From positions 1 through 55,508 of the forward strand of contig JAJZNW010000076.1 of the NCBI GenBank assembly GCA_021811615.1: a stretch of DNA of 55,508 bases. Direction: 5' to 3'. The translations under genes and the position numbers were made by a program. The notes beneath the pieces are model-generated. The model had not been told where the DNA came from. It was given only the letters and a program-made list of their open reading frames with translations, and searched no databases. This stretch comes from Bacteroidota bacterium (GTDB lineage: Bacteria > Bacteroidota > Ignavibacteria > Kryptoniales > JAKASW01). Positions 45,135 to 54,316 of the stretch are shown here, in pieces (within the stretch, counting starts at the first letter, position 1; each line of letters begins with the position of its first letter).

Positions 45135-46736
45135 TTACCCCAATCCCGAACCCATCATCTCAGTTACCTTTTCGCCGACCGTGCTGACTTTATCCCCCTC
45201 AATAGCTTCCCGCTCGATCCTCATGACCTCTGCGACTTCTTCGAAGCTGTGGCTGCTTGCCGGAGTCAGCAAGCTTACGATTATATGTACCAGCATGCCT
45301 GCGGCCACCGCAGGCAAGATGGGTACGCTCAACAGTCCCGCGTTCGAATGGAACAGCATTAATGAAAGCGCAACCACAGGGGTCACTATAAGAGCCGACA
45401 ATGCGCCCTGCCAGTTGGAACGCTTCCAGAAACGGCCCAGCAATATTATGATGGCGAGGCCAGCGGCCGTCAGCGGCAGGAAATTCATCACAAAGCCGAC
45501 TATGTCGGTCGCCCGAAGTGCAACGGACGTCGCCAGCACAAATGCCGCCAGGAGACCGAACCTCGTAGCTGCCACCGGATGCTTCGGGTAACGGCGTGTT
45601 ACGGAGTAGTAGATATGCCTGACAAAGAACAATCCGATAGCGCTTGCACTACAACTTGCCGAAGAGAAAATCGCCGAGCCGATCGCTACCGTCAGCAGTG
45701 CGGCGAGCCACGGTGGCAGGGCATTCAGTATAAGCCACGGGAGCGCCAGGTCGGGGTGCGGGAGACCCGGGTTCAGTTTCAACACATACATGCCTGCAAC
45801 GCCAATCGAAGTTGAAAACAAAACGACGACGCTTCCTGCAATCAACATGCTCACTCTCGCCGTGGGCACATCTCTCGCGCCGTATACGGAAAGCCGCCGG
45901 CCCGGCTCCGCGACAATGCCCAGTACCAGCACGACGATGAGCCCGGCCAGTCGAAGCCAGCCAAATGATTCAATGCCCAGGAACGAGAAATACGCGCCGG
46001 GCACCGAAGCGTGCAGACCGGAAAGGCCGCCCAAGTCTGTCAACGCAGCCTTAGCCAGAGAGGCGAACCCGACAAGGAGAAGAATACCCTGGAGAAATGC
46101 TACATAGACTACGGCTCGTAATCCACCGGGGATGCATAGCATGGCGATGATTACTCCCGCCGCGACGATGCTGAGCCTCGGTCCCAGACCTAAGATCGCA
46201 TTGAGAACTGCACCTCCTCCCATGATCTGCACCGTAAGCCAGCCGAGCTGAGAAAGGAAGAGACTTATGTTTGAGAATTCCACTACGGCCCGATTCTGCG
46301 CATAATAGCACGCGATTTCCTCGCCAAGCGTAATGAAGTTGTAGCGGCGCATGGACGCGAAAAGGACCCCTGTGACAAGCACACCGAGTCCAAGCGACAT
46401 CGGGTATGCACTCCCCGCCCACCCGTGTCGAAACGCCAGACCGGATGCCCCGATGGTAGCTCCGGTCCCGACGCATGTCCCAATTATGCTTCCGGTCAGG
46501 ATCCAAAATGGGATTCGTCTTCCGGCGATGAGATAGTCCTCGGCTTTCCTTACGCGCGCGGCGAAGAAGACCGACAATGTAGATATCAAAGAAGCGTAGA
46601 TAGCCAGCCCGACAAGTATAGCTGTCCGTGTTGTCACTTGTACTCGGTTAATGTCCTTCCATTTGCTGTTCTCCCCTCGGCTCGCGTCCGTCGAGCCGAT
46701 GAGGTCCGGGATAGACGGTGCCCGCCTCAAAGGCAT
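45135..46736 (-). CDS. sodium/solute symporter (SSS family)
   Basis: The protein is up to 533 residues with about 13 hydrophobic helices. Family features include EDYLIAGRRIPFWILTGSIIGT near the first helices, GATIGASGLAFRHGWAG, the Gly-rich QIMGGGAVLNAILG and an SSASCSASAIGLFFVRHIY segment. SSS carriers couple Na+ entry to import of sugars, amino acids or similar solutes. Its place upstream of GH35 and CBM9 genes suggests galactoside or released sugar uptake. The start is uncertain: the ATG at 46736 has no SD, and a GTG at 46637 near an AAGGA would still keep the first helix. The C-terminus (after about 480) is a charged cytoplasmic tail. Confidence 0.9.
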   Translation of the reverse strand: MPLRRAPSIPDLIGSTDASRGENSKWKDINRVQVTTRTAILVGLAIYASLISTLSVFFAARVRKAEDYLIAGRRIPFWILTGSIIGTCVGTGATIGASGLAFRHGWAGSAYPMSLGLGVLVTGVLFASMRRYNFITLGEEIACYYAQNRAVVEFSNISLFLSQLGWLTVQIMGGGAVLNAILGLGPRLSIVAAGVIIAMLCIPGGLRAVVYVAFLQGILLLVGFASLAKAALTDLGGLSGLHASVPGAYFSFLGIESFGWLRLAGLIVVLVLGIVAEPGRRLSVYGARDVPTARVSMLIAGSVVVLFSTSIGVAGMYVLKLNPGLPHPDLALPWLILNALPPWLAALLTVAIGSAIFSSASCSASAIGLFFVRHIYYSVTRRYPKHPVAATRFGLLAAFVLATSVALRATDIVGFVMNFLPLTAAGLAIIILLGRFWKRSNWQGALSALIVTPVVALSLMLFHSNAGLLSVPILPAVAAGMLVHIIVSLLTPASSHSFEEVAEVMRIEREAIEGDKVSTVGEKVTEMMGSGLG

Positions 46737-46859
46737 TAAGCATCGATGAAACCACTACAGTCTAACCACCTTGAATGGATTTATCAATGAGAAACGCTAC
46801 TGGCCGCCATACTCTAAACAGAAACCCACACAACGGGGATGAAAGAAATCCGCTTAAGC

Positions 46860-48146
46860 TCACGCAAGTGCTGCGCACATCCGCCCTACCCTTTTAGCCA
46901 TAGCCATGATCGTAAGGATAGGCGGGCTGCCGAGAGATGCCGGGAAAAGGGTCGCATCTGCGACGTAAAGATTCGTCGGGAGTGAGTCGTGATGAAAGGT
47001 CGTCGCTTCTTTCACGGTAAGCGGAAGCATGCCGCCCGGATGGCCCGCGTTGACGGTCCCCAGAAACATCTCGCCTTCTTTCTTTCCGAGCCTGCGGAAT
47101 ATTTCCTTGCACAGCGAGACACCTTCATTCATCCTGTCCCTGTCGATCTCCGTTAGGCCCTTGGTGACTTTCTTCCCCGACACGCTCCCCGAACCGGTAT
47201 CCGCGAGCTTGATCATCATGCTGTAAATGTCCGATGCGGGATATTTCCACTTTCTGTTGAAGAAGAAACTGAGATAATCGAAATAGGGGGAGATTATGAA
47301 ATGTTCCCGCTGCACAATGAAGGGCATCGGGATTTCCTGATCCTGTCCAACCCCTTCCCATTTTGTCGCGACACAAAGCACCGGGTCGACGAAAAGGCGA
47401 TCCTCACACTCGAAGCCCGATTCCCTAAGTATTACCGGCGTTCCCAGGCCTCCCGCCGCGAGCACGACGAGATCAGCCGGAAGGAATCCGAATCGAATGG
47501 GCCCCGCGACCTCAACACCGTAGACTTCTCCCCCGTCTGCAAAGACCCGCTTCACTCTGCAACCGGACAGCAGTCTGGCCCCTTTTTCTATTGCGATCTT
47601 CAGAAATTCCCTGCTGTCCCACTTCGCGCCGCGCCTGCAGCCGAATATACACCTGCCGCACGCCGCGCACCGGTTACCGTATGCCATCTTGGGAGAAGGC
47701 ACAGGGTCGAGCCCCATCTCACGGCAGATCTCGTACACGCGCTTCGTACCAGGGTGCCATCGCTTGCGGTGGTCGTCCGAGATCGGGACCTCCCGCTTAA
47801 GCTCCTCAAATTCTTTATCGAGATTTATTCCTATATCCTTCAGACACTGATCGCGGCGTATCCCGTTTGCCGTACATATGGCAGTCGTTCCGCCCGCGCA
47901 GTTGCCATTAACTATGACTATCTCGCCGTTGCTCTTCCTCACCTTCATCGCGGGAAACAGAAGCCGGATCATCCTCTCGTCGAACAACAGACCGCTCTTC
48001 CTGAATTTCCCGACCAAGGACAGGTCGGCCGTGAAAGGCCTGAACTCTTTACCTGCCTCCAGGACCGTGACGTCAAAGGCTCCCTGCAATTCTTTCGCGA
48101 CGGTGGCACCGCCGGCACCGCTCCCGACAACGATCGCACGTTTCAA
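46860..48146 (-). CDS. GMC-family FAD-dependent oxidoreductase
   Basis: I place the start at TTG 48144-48146, in a TTGA overlap with the upstream gene and with GAGG five bases before it. The 428-residue product opens with the FAD-binding dinucleotide motif RAIVVGSGAGGATVAKEL. The GNCAGGTTAIC block is typical of GMC enzymes, and a cysteine cluster (NRCAACGRCIFGCRRG) recalls short 4Fe-4S-like motifs in some relatives. The C-terminal part has NAGHPGGM with the conserved His and VADATLFPASLGSPPILTIMAMA. It would oxidise an alcohol or similar group of an unknown substrate. It is last in a five-gene operon with radical SAM and ATC-hydrolase-like genes; radical SAM plus GMC also occur together in mycofactocin clusters (MftC and MftG). 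Confidence 0.88.
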   Translation of the reverse strand: MKRAIVVGSGAGGATVAKELQGAFDVTVLEAGKEFRPFTADLSLVGKFRKSGLLFDERMIRLLFPAMKVRKSNGEIVIVNGNCAGGTTAICTANGIRRDQCLKDIGINLDKEFEELKREVPISDDHRKRWHPGTKRVYEICREMGLDPVPSPKMAYGNRCAACGRCIFGCRRGAKWDSREFLKIAIEKGARLLSGCRVKRVFADGGEVYGVEVAGPIRFGFLPADLVVLAAGGLGTPVILRESGFECEDRLFVDPVLCVATKWEGVGQDQEIPMPFIVQREHFIISPYFDYLSFFFNRKWKYPASDIYSMMIKLADTGSGSVSGKKVTKGLTEIDRDRMNEGVSLCKEIFRRLGKKEGEMFLGTVNAGHPGGMLPLTVKEATTFHHDSLPTNLYVADATLFPASLGSPPILTIMAMAKRVGRMCAALA

Positions 48147-48688
48147 GAAGACCTCACTCCGCACGAAATGCGGGCAATGCAACAGTCGTTACCTTCCGTT
48201 AGCCTGTGTGAGAATGTCATTCTCCCGCCTGCCGTGAGGCCCGAAATCAGGCCAGCATCGATAGATGAGATCACCGAACAGACTTTCGAAGAATAGAAAT
48301 CCGCGAAATAGCATCTGCTTATTACAACATCCCCCTGCGGACCGGCCATGAAATCTATCCCGACAATTTCATAAACCGTGCGTGCAAGCTTCATTGCTTG
48401 ATTCATGTCCTTCACACCGAGCTCTCCCCTTAACCCGCTTCCAAGTCTGTATGCGTTCCGGTACAGTCTCAGTTTCACTTCGCCTTCCGTACCGTCGCGA
48501 ATCGCCCTGGCGGCTTCCTCCCTCGTGAAGCGGGCGTATTCCTTTAGACAATCTTCAATCCGCAAGCCTTTCATCGCAGGCATCGGCACTCCGAAGGCAT
48601 CCGCGGTCGCAGCAAACAACTGCAGAAGCTTCCTCTTCCTGACAAACGCCGGTACATATATGCCCGACAGTTCTAGGAGGACTCCCAC
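48143..48688 (-). CDS. L-2-amino-thiazoline-4-carboxylate hydrolase-like domain protein
   Basis: This 181-residue protein has an alpha-helical first half (TREEAARAIRDGTEGEVKLRL) and a second half with VVISRCYFADFY and TFSHRLTEGNDCCIARI. The C-Y-x-x-F-Y and R-x-x-E-G-x-x-C blocks resemble the ATC-hydrolase family (L-cysteine from thiazoline) and similar small-molecule domains; catalytic detail cannot be confirmed. Seven cysteines are present. The start is GTG at 48688 inside the previous gene; its SD is poor, so another start is possible. It lies between the four-helix membrane gene and the GMC oxidoreductase, to which it is coupled by TTGA. Confidence 0.6.
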   Translation of the reverse strand: MGVLLELSGIYVPAFVRKRKLLQLFAATADAFGVPMPAMKGLRIEDCLKEYARFTREEAARAIRDGTEGEVKLRLYRNAYRLGSGLRGELGVKDMNQAMKLARTVYEIVGIDFMAGPQGDVVISRCYFADFYSSKVCSVISSIDAGLISGLTAGGRMTFSHRLTEGNDCCIARISCGVRSS

Positions 48689-49089
48689 TTCCGGTTCCTC
48701 ACAATTTTCAGGTACAGCACGAGTACGAGCACACCGATGAAGCCGTCGACAATGAAGTTTATCAAATAGACTAGATAACGGGAGTGAACCATGAAGAAGA
48801 CAAACGACATGAAAGACGAAGCAAGTTTAGCATTTATCAACAGGATCGGGAAATATTTGTTTGCCGGGAAGCGATACATCATGACCGCAAGAACCGTTAC
48901 GATATACATGTAAGCGACGGCGAGTATTAGATAGAACTTGCAGCCGTCAGAAGGGCACGGACGAAAAGAAAGAGTCATCGACATCTTATTGAAGAAAGTG
49001 ATAACCTCGTCCGGTATCGCACCGAACATGAACCCGACCGCCGCGAAAGCGATTGCGAGTGCAAGACAGAACGCCCTGTACAGTCTCAA
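48673..49089 (-). CDS. small four-helix membrane protein
   Basis: This 138-residue inner-membrane protein has four hydrophobic helices (about 5-25, 50-70, 80-97 and 105-128) and short loops. The first loop has RPCPSDGCKF, with two cysteines. I recognise no named family. The start is TTG at 49087-49089 in a TTGA overlap with the radical SAM stop, with GAGG seven bases upstream. Its 3' end overlaps the next gene by 16 bp. Position suggests a membrane partner or transporter subunit for the product or substrate of the operon. Confidence 0.8.
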   Translation of the reverse strand: MRLYRAFCLALAIAFAAVGFMFGAIPDEVITFFNKMSMTLSFRPCPSDGCKFYLILAVAYMYIVTVLAVMMYRFPANKYFPILLINAKLASSFMSFVFFMVHSRYLVYLINFIVDGFIGVLVLVLYLKIVRNRKWESS

Positions 49090-50345
49090 TTTTCAGCCTC
49101 GCTTTGAGATCCTCCCGCCGGCATAACTCTGCCTGAATTTTCCACTTCATAGTACAATTTGAAAAACTCCGCCCTCTCTCCGAACTCGACTTCGTCCATC
49201 AGCCGCAGCGACTCTTCCGGGCCAAGCACCTTCTTCCCATTTGAGTACCTATCGAAGAGCCTGTAATTCTTGTTAATGAAGCATTTCGAGTCGGAAGGAA
49301 AACAGCTCTTCATCTTCGCAAAGAGCGAGGGGATTTCCAGTTCGTGAACATTTCCGAAACTCATCGGCGTAAACACACATGGACTGACTTCCCCGAACGC
49401 GTCGACGTAGACCATCTTGTGCGCTGCATTGCAGCCGAAGCATTCTTTGCCTTCGAAATGTCCGAGATAGTTTACGGTCATCTTGCCGCACGCATTGTAT
49501 CTGTCCTGCAGTCTTACGAGCCCAAGACGATCTTCTTCCGTTATCACCCGTTCTTCATCACGGAAAATACCGGCGGAAGGCTTGACCTCGCTCAACCAGG
49601 CTTCGTGTATCCCGAGGCCTTCGAGGAATTCAAGAAATTCTTCCGTTCCGCCGGCTCTTATCGTATCACGGGAAAGGACCGCAGAGACGCCGACGTCGAT
49701 GTCGCCGAGCGCCTTGAACATGTCGATGGCCCTCAATGCTTCCCTGAATGCACCCCGGTAGCCGCGTGCCGCGTCGTGGACTGTCTCATCCCAGTGGTCG
49801 AGGCTCACCGACACGGAGAACAAACCAGCGTCTCTCAACCCGGCAGCAAGATCGCGAGTCAGAGTGCATCCCGTCGTAAAGAGTTTCACCGCGCAATCTT
49901 CGGAAACGGCTGCCACGATTCGTACTATGTCTCTACTGAGCAACGGCTCGCCGCCGGTGATTCCAAACCAGACCATTCCCATTTCTTTAAGTTGAGCCGC
50001 TACTTTAATGATCGTGTCGGCGTCCATTACTTCCCCTCCCCGGTCCTTGTTATAACAATACGAGCAATTTTGCGGGCATAAATTTGTAATGGCGATTTGT
50101 GCGTGAGAAGGACCGGCAGTCTGAGAGATCAGATGGATATCTACGAATCGTGAGTATGCCTTGCTGTTCAGCGGGGGAAGATGTGAATGCAGAATCAGAT
50201 TGTGGCCGACCCTCCGCACCTTGAATTTGTTCATATAGGAACACATGAATCGAGTCAGCGACGGCCTTACGAGAAGCATTTGCGGGTTGGCGGCGAACAC
50301 GCCGGCCATCGCGGGCAAATTCCTCAGCACTGAAATGGGTCTCAA
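49086..50345 (-). CDS. radical SAM protein with SPASM/twitch-like C-terminus
   Basis: This 419-residue enzyme has the radical SAM cluster motif Cys90-x3-Cys94-x2-Cys97 (CPQNCSYC), GGEP at 131-134 and the usual TIM-barrel strands. The C-terminal part holds further cysteines (302, 305, 323, 348, 355), including C-x12-G-x4-C spacing around NAAHKMVYVDAFGEVSPC, as in SPASM or twitch domains that bind an auxiliary Fe-S cluster. Such enzymes modify peptides or small molecules. No precursor peptide is seen nearby. The start is TTG overlapping the TonB receptor stop (TTGA) with GGTGGAG upstream. The first 75 residues are an unusual extension without membrane helix. Confidence 0.92.
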   Translation of the reverse strand: MRPISVLRNLPAMAGVFAANPQMLLVRPSLTRFMCSYMNKFKVRRVGHNLILHSHLPPLNSKAYSRFVDIHLISQTAGPSHAQIAITNLCPQNCSYCYNKDRGGEVMDADTIIKVAAQLKEMGMVWFGITGGEPLLSRDIVRIVAAVSEDCAVKLFTTGCTLTRDLAAGLRDAGLFSVSVSLDHWDETVHDAARGYRGAFREALRAIDMFKALGDIDVGVSAVLSRDTIRAGGTEEFLEFLEGLGIHEAWLSEVKPSAGIFRDEERVITEEDRLGLVRLQDRYNACGKMTVNYLGHFEGKECFGCNAAHKMVYVDAFGEVSPCVFTPMSFGNVHELEIPSLFAKMKSCFPSDSKCFINKNYRLFDRYSNGKKVLGPEESLRLMDEVEFGERAEFFKLYYEVENSGRVMPAGGSQSEAEN

Positions 50346-52840
50346 AACTCCACCTCCATGCCAACGACCGGTAGCAGTGCAAACTGGTACACCGTTTCGA
50401 CAGTCCCGTCCGAGTTATATTGATAATACGCAACATTCCTGCGATTGAGGAGATTCTGGACTGAGAGATACATCAACAGTGTCCAGTTCCTGAAATTAAA
50501 CCTGCTCGAAAAGGCAACGTCGAGCCGCTGATAGTCCGGGTACCGGGCTGAGTTGATCCTGTCGCTCGCGATCCACCAACCGCTGCTCCACTTAGAGTCT
50601 CCTTCCCTGTGCTGTTCACTCGTCACGTACACTTCCGGAGTGTAAGGCTTTCCCGTCGCGTACCTGTATCTGAAGCTGATCTCCATATCGTCGGAAAACG
50701 GAAGCATGTAGCTCGTGTACTTGAGATAGAACGGCATCCGGTCGAGTGCACTACGGAGGTTTGCAAATCTCTTTCCCGCTATGACGGTCGCAACGTAGGG
50801 GAAATCGTAATCCGATGTGAAAGTCTTATTTTCCATCCCGATTCGAGGATCGTAGAATTTGCTGAACATCCTCGAAAACGCGATCGTCCCGTATATATCC
50901 TGGACAAGCCTCTGTTGGACAAAAAGATCGACACCGTAGACATCCTCCCTTCCGATGTTGAGCATTTTCTCAGACCTGAAGGTCCTGTCGAAGAAATGCA
51001 CGAACGCTTCGGAAACCGGAAGGCGCGAGTATCTCTTGAAATATCCTTCAATGTCGACCTTCATTCCCGGAGCCGGCAGGTACTCGACACCCGCCACATA
51101 ATGGTCCGCTTCGCCGCTTACGATGTACCTGTTGATTTCCGACTGATATCTGTCCCCGAAGTATGGAAGCGACGGCGTCTGAAAATATTTTCCGTAGGAG
51201 AGGTTCACACCTAACGCGCCTGGAAGGATGTAGTATGATGCCGACAATCTCGGGCTGACATCGCCCTTGCCGCTGTACGACATATAATCGTATCTCAATC
51301 CCAAATTCAGGATCAGCCGTTCGCTGAGAGCCCTGATCTTATCGTTTATATAAGTGTAAGCCTTATACTGCTCCGGAAACGGGAAATCGTAGTCCAGGCT
51401 CACAGGTGGAAGCGTAACCGTCGCCTCAAAGACGCCGTCAGAATTCAAATCGTACCTGGCAACATCGGCGCCGGCAGACTCGATGGACTTGAAATGGATG
51501 AACTTCACCGTCCCCCCGAAGCTGACTTCGTTAAGACGGTTTGCGTTCCAGATGAATTCGGAGTTCAGTGCAGTCTCTCCGTTATCCGAGTCCCCACGGT
51601 AAATATCCCTCCGGTTTAGAATGCTTGTGTTCGCGACCTTTCCGCCGGCATTGTAGTTTCTTTGAGTGAAGTCGCTGGTCACGTACGTCCCGCTGTTGTA
51701 ATTATTATCCGATAAGGTGACGAATGATACGAACTTGTCGGACCATTTACTTTCCAGAGTCAAGCCCGCAGCATACTGGTGCTGCCTGACGTCGACATTG
51801 TAAACATCCACGGTATCGCTTCTTCCCGCAAGCAGGATGTTAACAGTCCCGGGATCGCCCTCGATGTAGATCAGGTCATGGCCATAGATGCCTGAGAAGG
51901 ACACCCTATGGACGGGCGAAAGGTCGTAGACAACCTTCGATTGCAGATCGTAATATTTGGGAATGGCCGTGAGGCCGAAGGAGCCGGCGACCAGATCGAC
52001 ATAGCTGTTCCTTGCAGAGATGAGCCACGATCCCGCGTCGCCGTTTATCCTCCCTTCGAGTATCGCGCCGTAGCCCGCCATCGACAGGTTCGCGTTGCCT
52101 CTAAAGACGCTTTCGCGTGTCCCTTCGCGCGTCGTTATGCTCATGACCGACGAAGACTTGTCGCCGTATTTCGAGATGAATCCTCCGGTGGAAAACTGCA
52201 CGTCCTCGATCAGCTCGACATTTATCATGTTGATCGGCCCGCCGGAATTATACTGGTTGGGATAATGGTTGGTGGAATGGATCTCCATGTGGTCCAGCAC
52301 GGTGAGATTCTCGTCGGGAGCGCCGCCGCGGACAAGGAGTTCGTTGGTCTGGTCGGTCGTGAAGGAAACCCCCGCCATCGCCTGCAATATTCTCTGGTAA
52401 TCCTGGGCCGAGCCGGGGGATCTCTTCACCTCTTCAGCGCCCAGGACGACAGTGCTCAGGTTGTTCTCGACGGCAGCCTTCTCAAAATAATCCGGCGTGA
52501 CCATCACCTGACCGAGTTCAACGGGGGATTCGGAGAGTCGCACCACGACGTGATTTTCTCCCCCTGCCGTTGCAATCACATCGGTCTTCACGACCGGCTG
52601 GTAACCCATGAGACTCGCCTTGATTGAATAGCTCCCGACCGGCGCCACTATTTTGAATCGCCCCCTCAGATCGGTGGAAGATCCGATGCCCTTCAATTCG
52701 TTGACGGTTACATTGACACCGGCGAGAGGTTCGCCGGTTTTCGAATCAGTGACATATCCCGTGATTGTTCCACTCTGGGAAAATGCTTCGCAGGAAGCAA
52801 AGAGCACAAGAGCGGCGACACATGCATAGACCCTTGACAT
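50342..52840 (-). CDS. TonB-dependent outer-membrane receptor of the radical SAM operon
   Basis: This 832-residue protein has a signal peptide (MSRVYACVAALVLFASCEAFS), a carboxypeptidase-regulatory-like domain (about 24-105; GYVTDSKTGEPLAGVNV) and a plug (about 130-245; VRGGAPDENLTVLDHMEI). A long beta-barrel ends in a terminal Phe (VVGMEVEF), the usual outer-membrane assembly signal. It imports a TonB-dependent substrate. It is the first gene of the operon and is coupled to the radical SAM gene by a 4-bp overlap, so the imported compound may be the substrate of the enzymes that follow. It is clearly different from the TonB receptor at 7570-9972. Confidence 0.93.
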   Translation of the reverse strand: MSRVYACVAALVLFASCEAFSQSGTITGYVTDSKTGEPLAGVNVTVNELKGIGSSTDLRGRFKIVAPVGSYSIKASLMGYQPVVKTDVIATAGGENHVVVRLSESPVELGQVMVTPDYFEKAAVENNLSTVVLGAEEVKRSPGSAQDYQRILQAMAGVSFTTDQTNELLVRGGAPDENLTVLDHMEIHSTNHYPNQYNSGGPINMINVELIEDVQFSTGGFISKYGDKSSSVMSITTREGTRESVFRGNANLSMAGYGAILEGRINGDAGSWLISARNSYVDLVAGSFGLTAIPKYYDLQSKVVYDLSPVHRVSFSGIYGHDLIYIEGDPGTVNILLAGRSDTVDVYNVDVRQHQYAAGLTLESKWSDKFVSFVTLSDNNYNSGTYVTSDFTQRNYNAGGKVANTSILNRRDIYRGDSDNGETALNSEFIWNANRLNEVSFGGTVKFIHFKSIESAGADVARYDLNSDGVFEATVTLPPVSLDYDFPFPEQYKAYTYINDKIRALSERLILNLGLRYDYMSYSGKGDVSPRLSASYYILPGALGVNLSYGKYFQTPSLPYFGDRYQSEINRYIVSGEADHYVAGVEYLPAPGMKVDIEGYFKRYSRLPVSEAFVHFFDRTFRSEKMLNIGREDVYGVDLFVQQRLVQDIYGTIAFSRMFSKFYDPRIGMENKTFTSDYDFPYVATVIAGKRFANLRSALDRMPFYLKYTSYMLPFSDDMEISFRYRYATGKPYTPEVYVTSEQHREGDSKWSSGWWIASDRINSARYPDYQRLDVAFSSRFNFRNWTLLMYLSVQNLLNRRNVAYYQYNSDGTVETVYQFALLPVVGMEVEF

Positions 52841-53041
52841 GACGTTTCTTCGAACCTGTTAAATGTTGGAATATTGCGCGAATGCCTGACGTTGTTGACT
52901 ACGGCCCGTCAGCTCCGCTTGTTACAGGTTGGCGAAGACGAACTAAATGAAAATACAGCGCCACATGGCACGCACCTCAGAGCTTTGGCAGCCATCTCGC
53001 GTGAATCTGTCCGCGAAGGAAGAAGATGGACGTGCTACTCC

Positions 53042-53503
53042 TTAGTGCCTCTCGGCGCCGCAGCGGCCGCAATGATAGCATCTGTTATCGTGGACACATA
53101 TGAGACCGCCGCACTGCGGGCAGGTGTACTTCTTCGTTTGGGCAGCCAGGAATTCCGCCAGCCCCAGCGCTCTGATCTCCTCGAGATTCTCTATCACGCT
53201 CGCGCCGTACTTTTCCCTGTACCGTTTGTCGAGGCCGGATAATTTCTCGCATGGATAAGAATTGCAGTCGCAGCAATAGTCTATTTCGCTCTCGGTGAGC
53301 TTAAGAGTTCTTCTGCAGGCCGGTCTCATCAGGGAACAGCGCTTGTCCTGTGGGCGGCAGCCCTGGCAATAAATCACACCTTTGGTCCGCGGGATTTTGT
53401 TTATGAATGAAAGATATCGCCTGCACACGGCGCAATTGATGCCGCAAGGAGCGACGAGCTCCGGATGGATGGCTTTGTTTAACGCAGTCGCCATAACACG
53501 CAT
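53042..53503 (-). CDS. DUF3795 family cysteine-rich protein
   Basis: This 153-residue protein has the family opening LVAPCGINCAVCRRYL, then YCQGCRPQDKRC, a CRRTLKL segment and YCCDCNSYPCEKL with RYREKYG. A zinc-ribbon-like C-terminus (YTCPQCGG and RCYHCGRCGA) is added. Fourteen or more cysteines suggest zinc or Fe-S binding. The function of DUF3795 is unknown to me. The start is ATG 53503 or 53494. The gene is alone, downstream of HU and its terminator. Confidence 0.85.
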   Translation of the reverse strand: MRVMATALNKAIHPELVAPCGINCAVCRRYLSFINKIPRTKGVIYCQGCRPQDKRCSLMRPACRRTLKLTESEIDYCCDCNSYPCEKLSGLDKRYREKYGASVIENLEEIRALGLAEFLAAQTKKYTCPQCGGLICVHDNRCYHCGRCGAERH

Positions 53504-53642
53504 GCCTCACTGGAAAATTAGGCGGCTTACGGGCAAAAGTCAAACTCGACGAATCTGCATGTAATGAACCATAATGAATGATCAACATTGAACTTCCGCC
53601 GGGATACCACACAGTATCTGAGGCTCCTCCAAGCGGCCGGCA

Positions 53643-53690
53643 AAAAGAAACCCACCAAACGAAATTGCCTGGTGGGATTTTCTTTTCTTC
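53643..53690 (-). terminator. rho-independent terminator downstream of HU gene
   Basis: CCCACCA (53651-53657) and TGGTGGG (53670-53676) form a perfect 7-bp stem with a 12-base loop. On the minus strand TTTCTTTTT follows, and on the plus strand ATTTTCTTTTC, so it may act in both directions. It lies about 95 bp after the HU stop codon, its evident client. Confidence 0.8.
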
Positions 53691-53784
53691 AAATGTTCCA
53701 CAATGAATATGCGGGACATTTCCACTCACGGGTAGATGAGGGACGACAGCTGCGGATGCACGGCAGCGTGTCCTGGAACGTCTT

Positions 53785-54072
53785 TTACTTCTTACCCAAC
53801 ACTGCGTCTTTGCAAGCCTTCGCTACCCGGAACTTGACGACCTTCTTGGCAGGAATTTGAATCTGCTCTCCGGTGGCGGGATTCCTTCCAATCCGTGCTT
53901 TTCTATTTACGAGCACAAGTTTTCCGACCCCTGGAATCGTAAACGAGTTCTTCGCCTCGCGGTATGCCAAACCCGCGAGCTCATCCAGAAATCCGGCGGC
54001 GACTTTCTTCTTTAAGTCCATTTTCTTGGCCATATAGTCCGCCACCTGGGATTTTGTCATTGCCTTTCCCAT
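53785..54072 (-). CDS. hup: HU/IHF-family DNA-binding protein
   Basis: The ATG at 54072 has AAAGGAG five bases upstream; a longer in-frame extension to 54264 is not used. The 95-residue product has the HU fold: an N-terminal helical dimer part (VADYMAKKMDLKKKVAAGFLDEL), then FTIPGVGKLVLVNRKARIGR. The DNA-inserting arm carries RNPATGEQIQIPAKK, and the C-terminus is KFRVAKACKDAVL. It bends and compacts DNA as a dimer. A clear terminator lies downstream. The 5' leader contains a GC-rich inverted repeat (ACCGG and CCGGT). Confidence 0.96.
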   Translation of the reverse strand: MGKAMTKSQVADYMAKKMDLKKKVAAGFLDELAGLAYREAKNSFTIPGVGKLVLVNRKARIGRNPATGEQIQIPAKKVVKFRVAKACKDAVLGKK

Positions 54073-54316
54073 ACTTACTCCTTTTAGTTTGTGAGTTTTA
54101 GACACAATATTGGGCAAATAAAGCGAAGATGCAATCTCTACCGCTTGATTTACGGGTTTCGAACGGACCGGGCCCGCTCCGGTTCCGCGCCATCGCGCCT
54201 CTACGAGAAAATAAAATATCCTGCATAATGACTTCAAGTCCGGCAAAGGAATGGAGTGTACCATCAGGTATCAACAATCTGTTTTCATCGAAGATCAGAA
54301 CGCCGCGGTCCACGCG

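Noticed and set aside
47301..48296. Plus-strand frame of 331 codons antisense to the GMC oxidoreductase
   Set aside because: No motif or SD; the minus strand carries a clear FAD-binding enzyme.
53301..53729. 142-codon minus-strand frame over the DUF3795 gene
   Set aside because: It includes the terminator hairpin and runs out of frame through a clear cysteine-rich gene.
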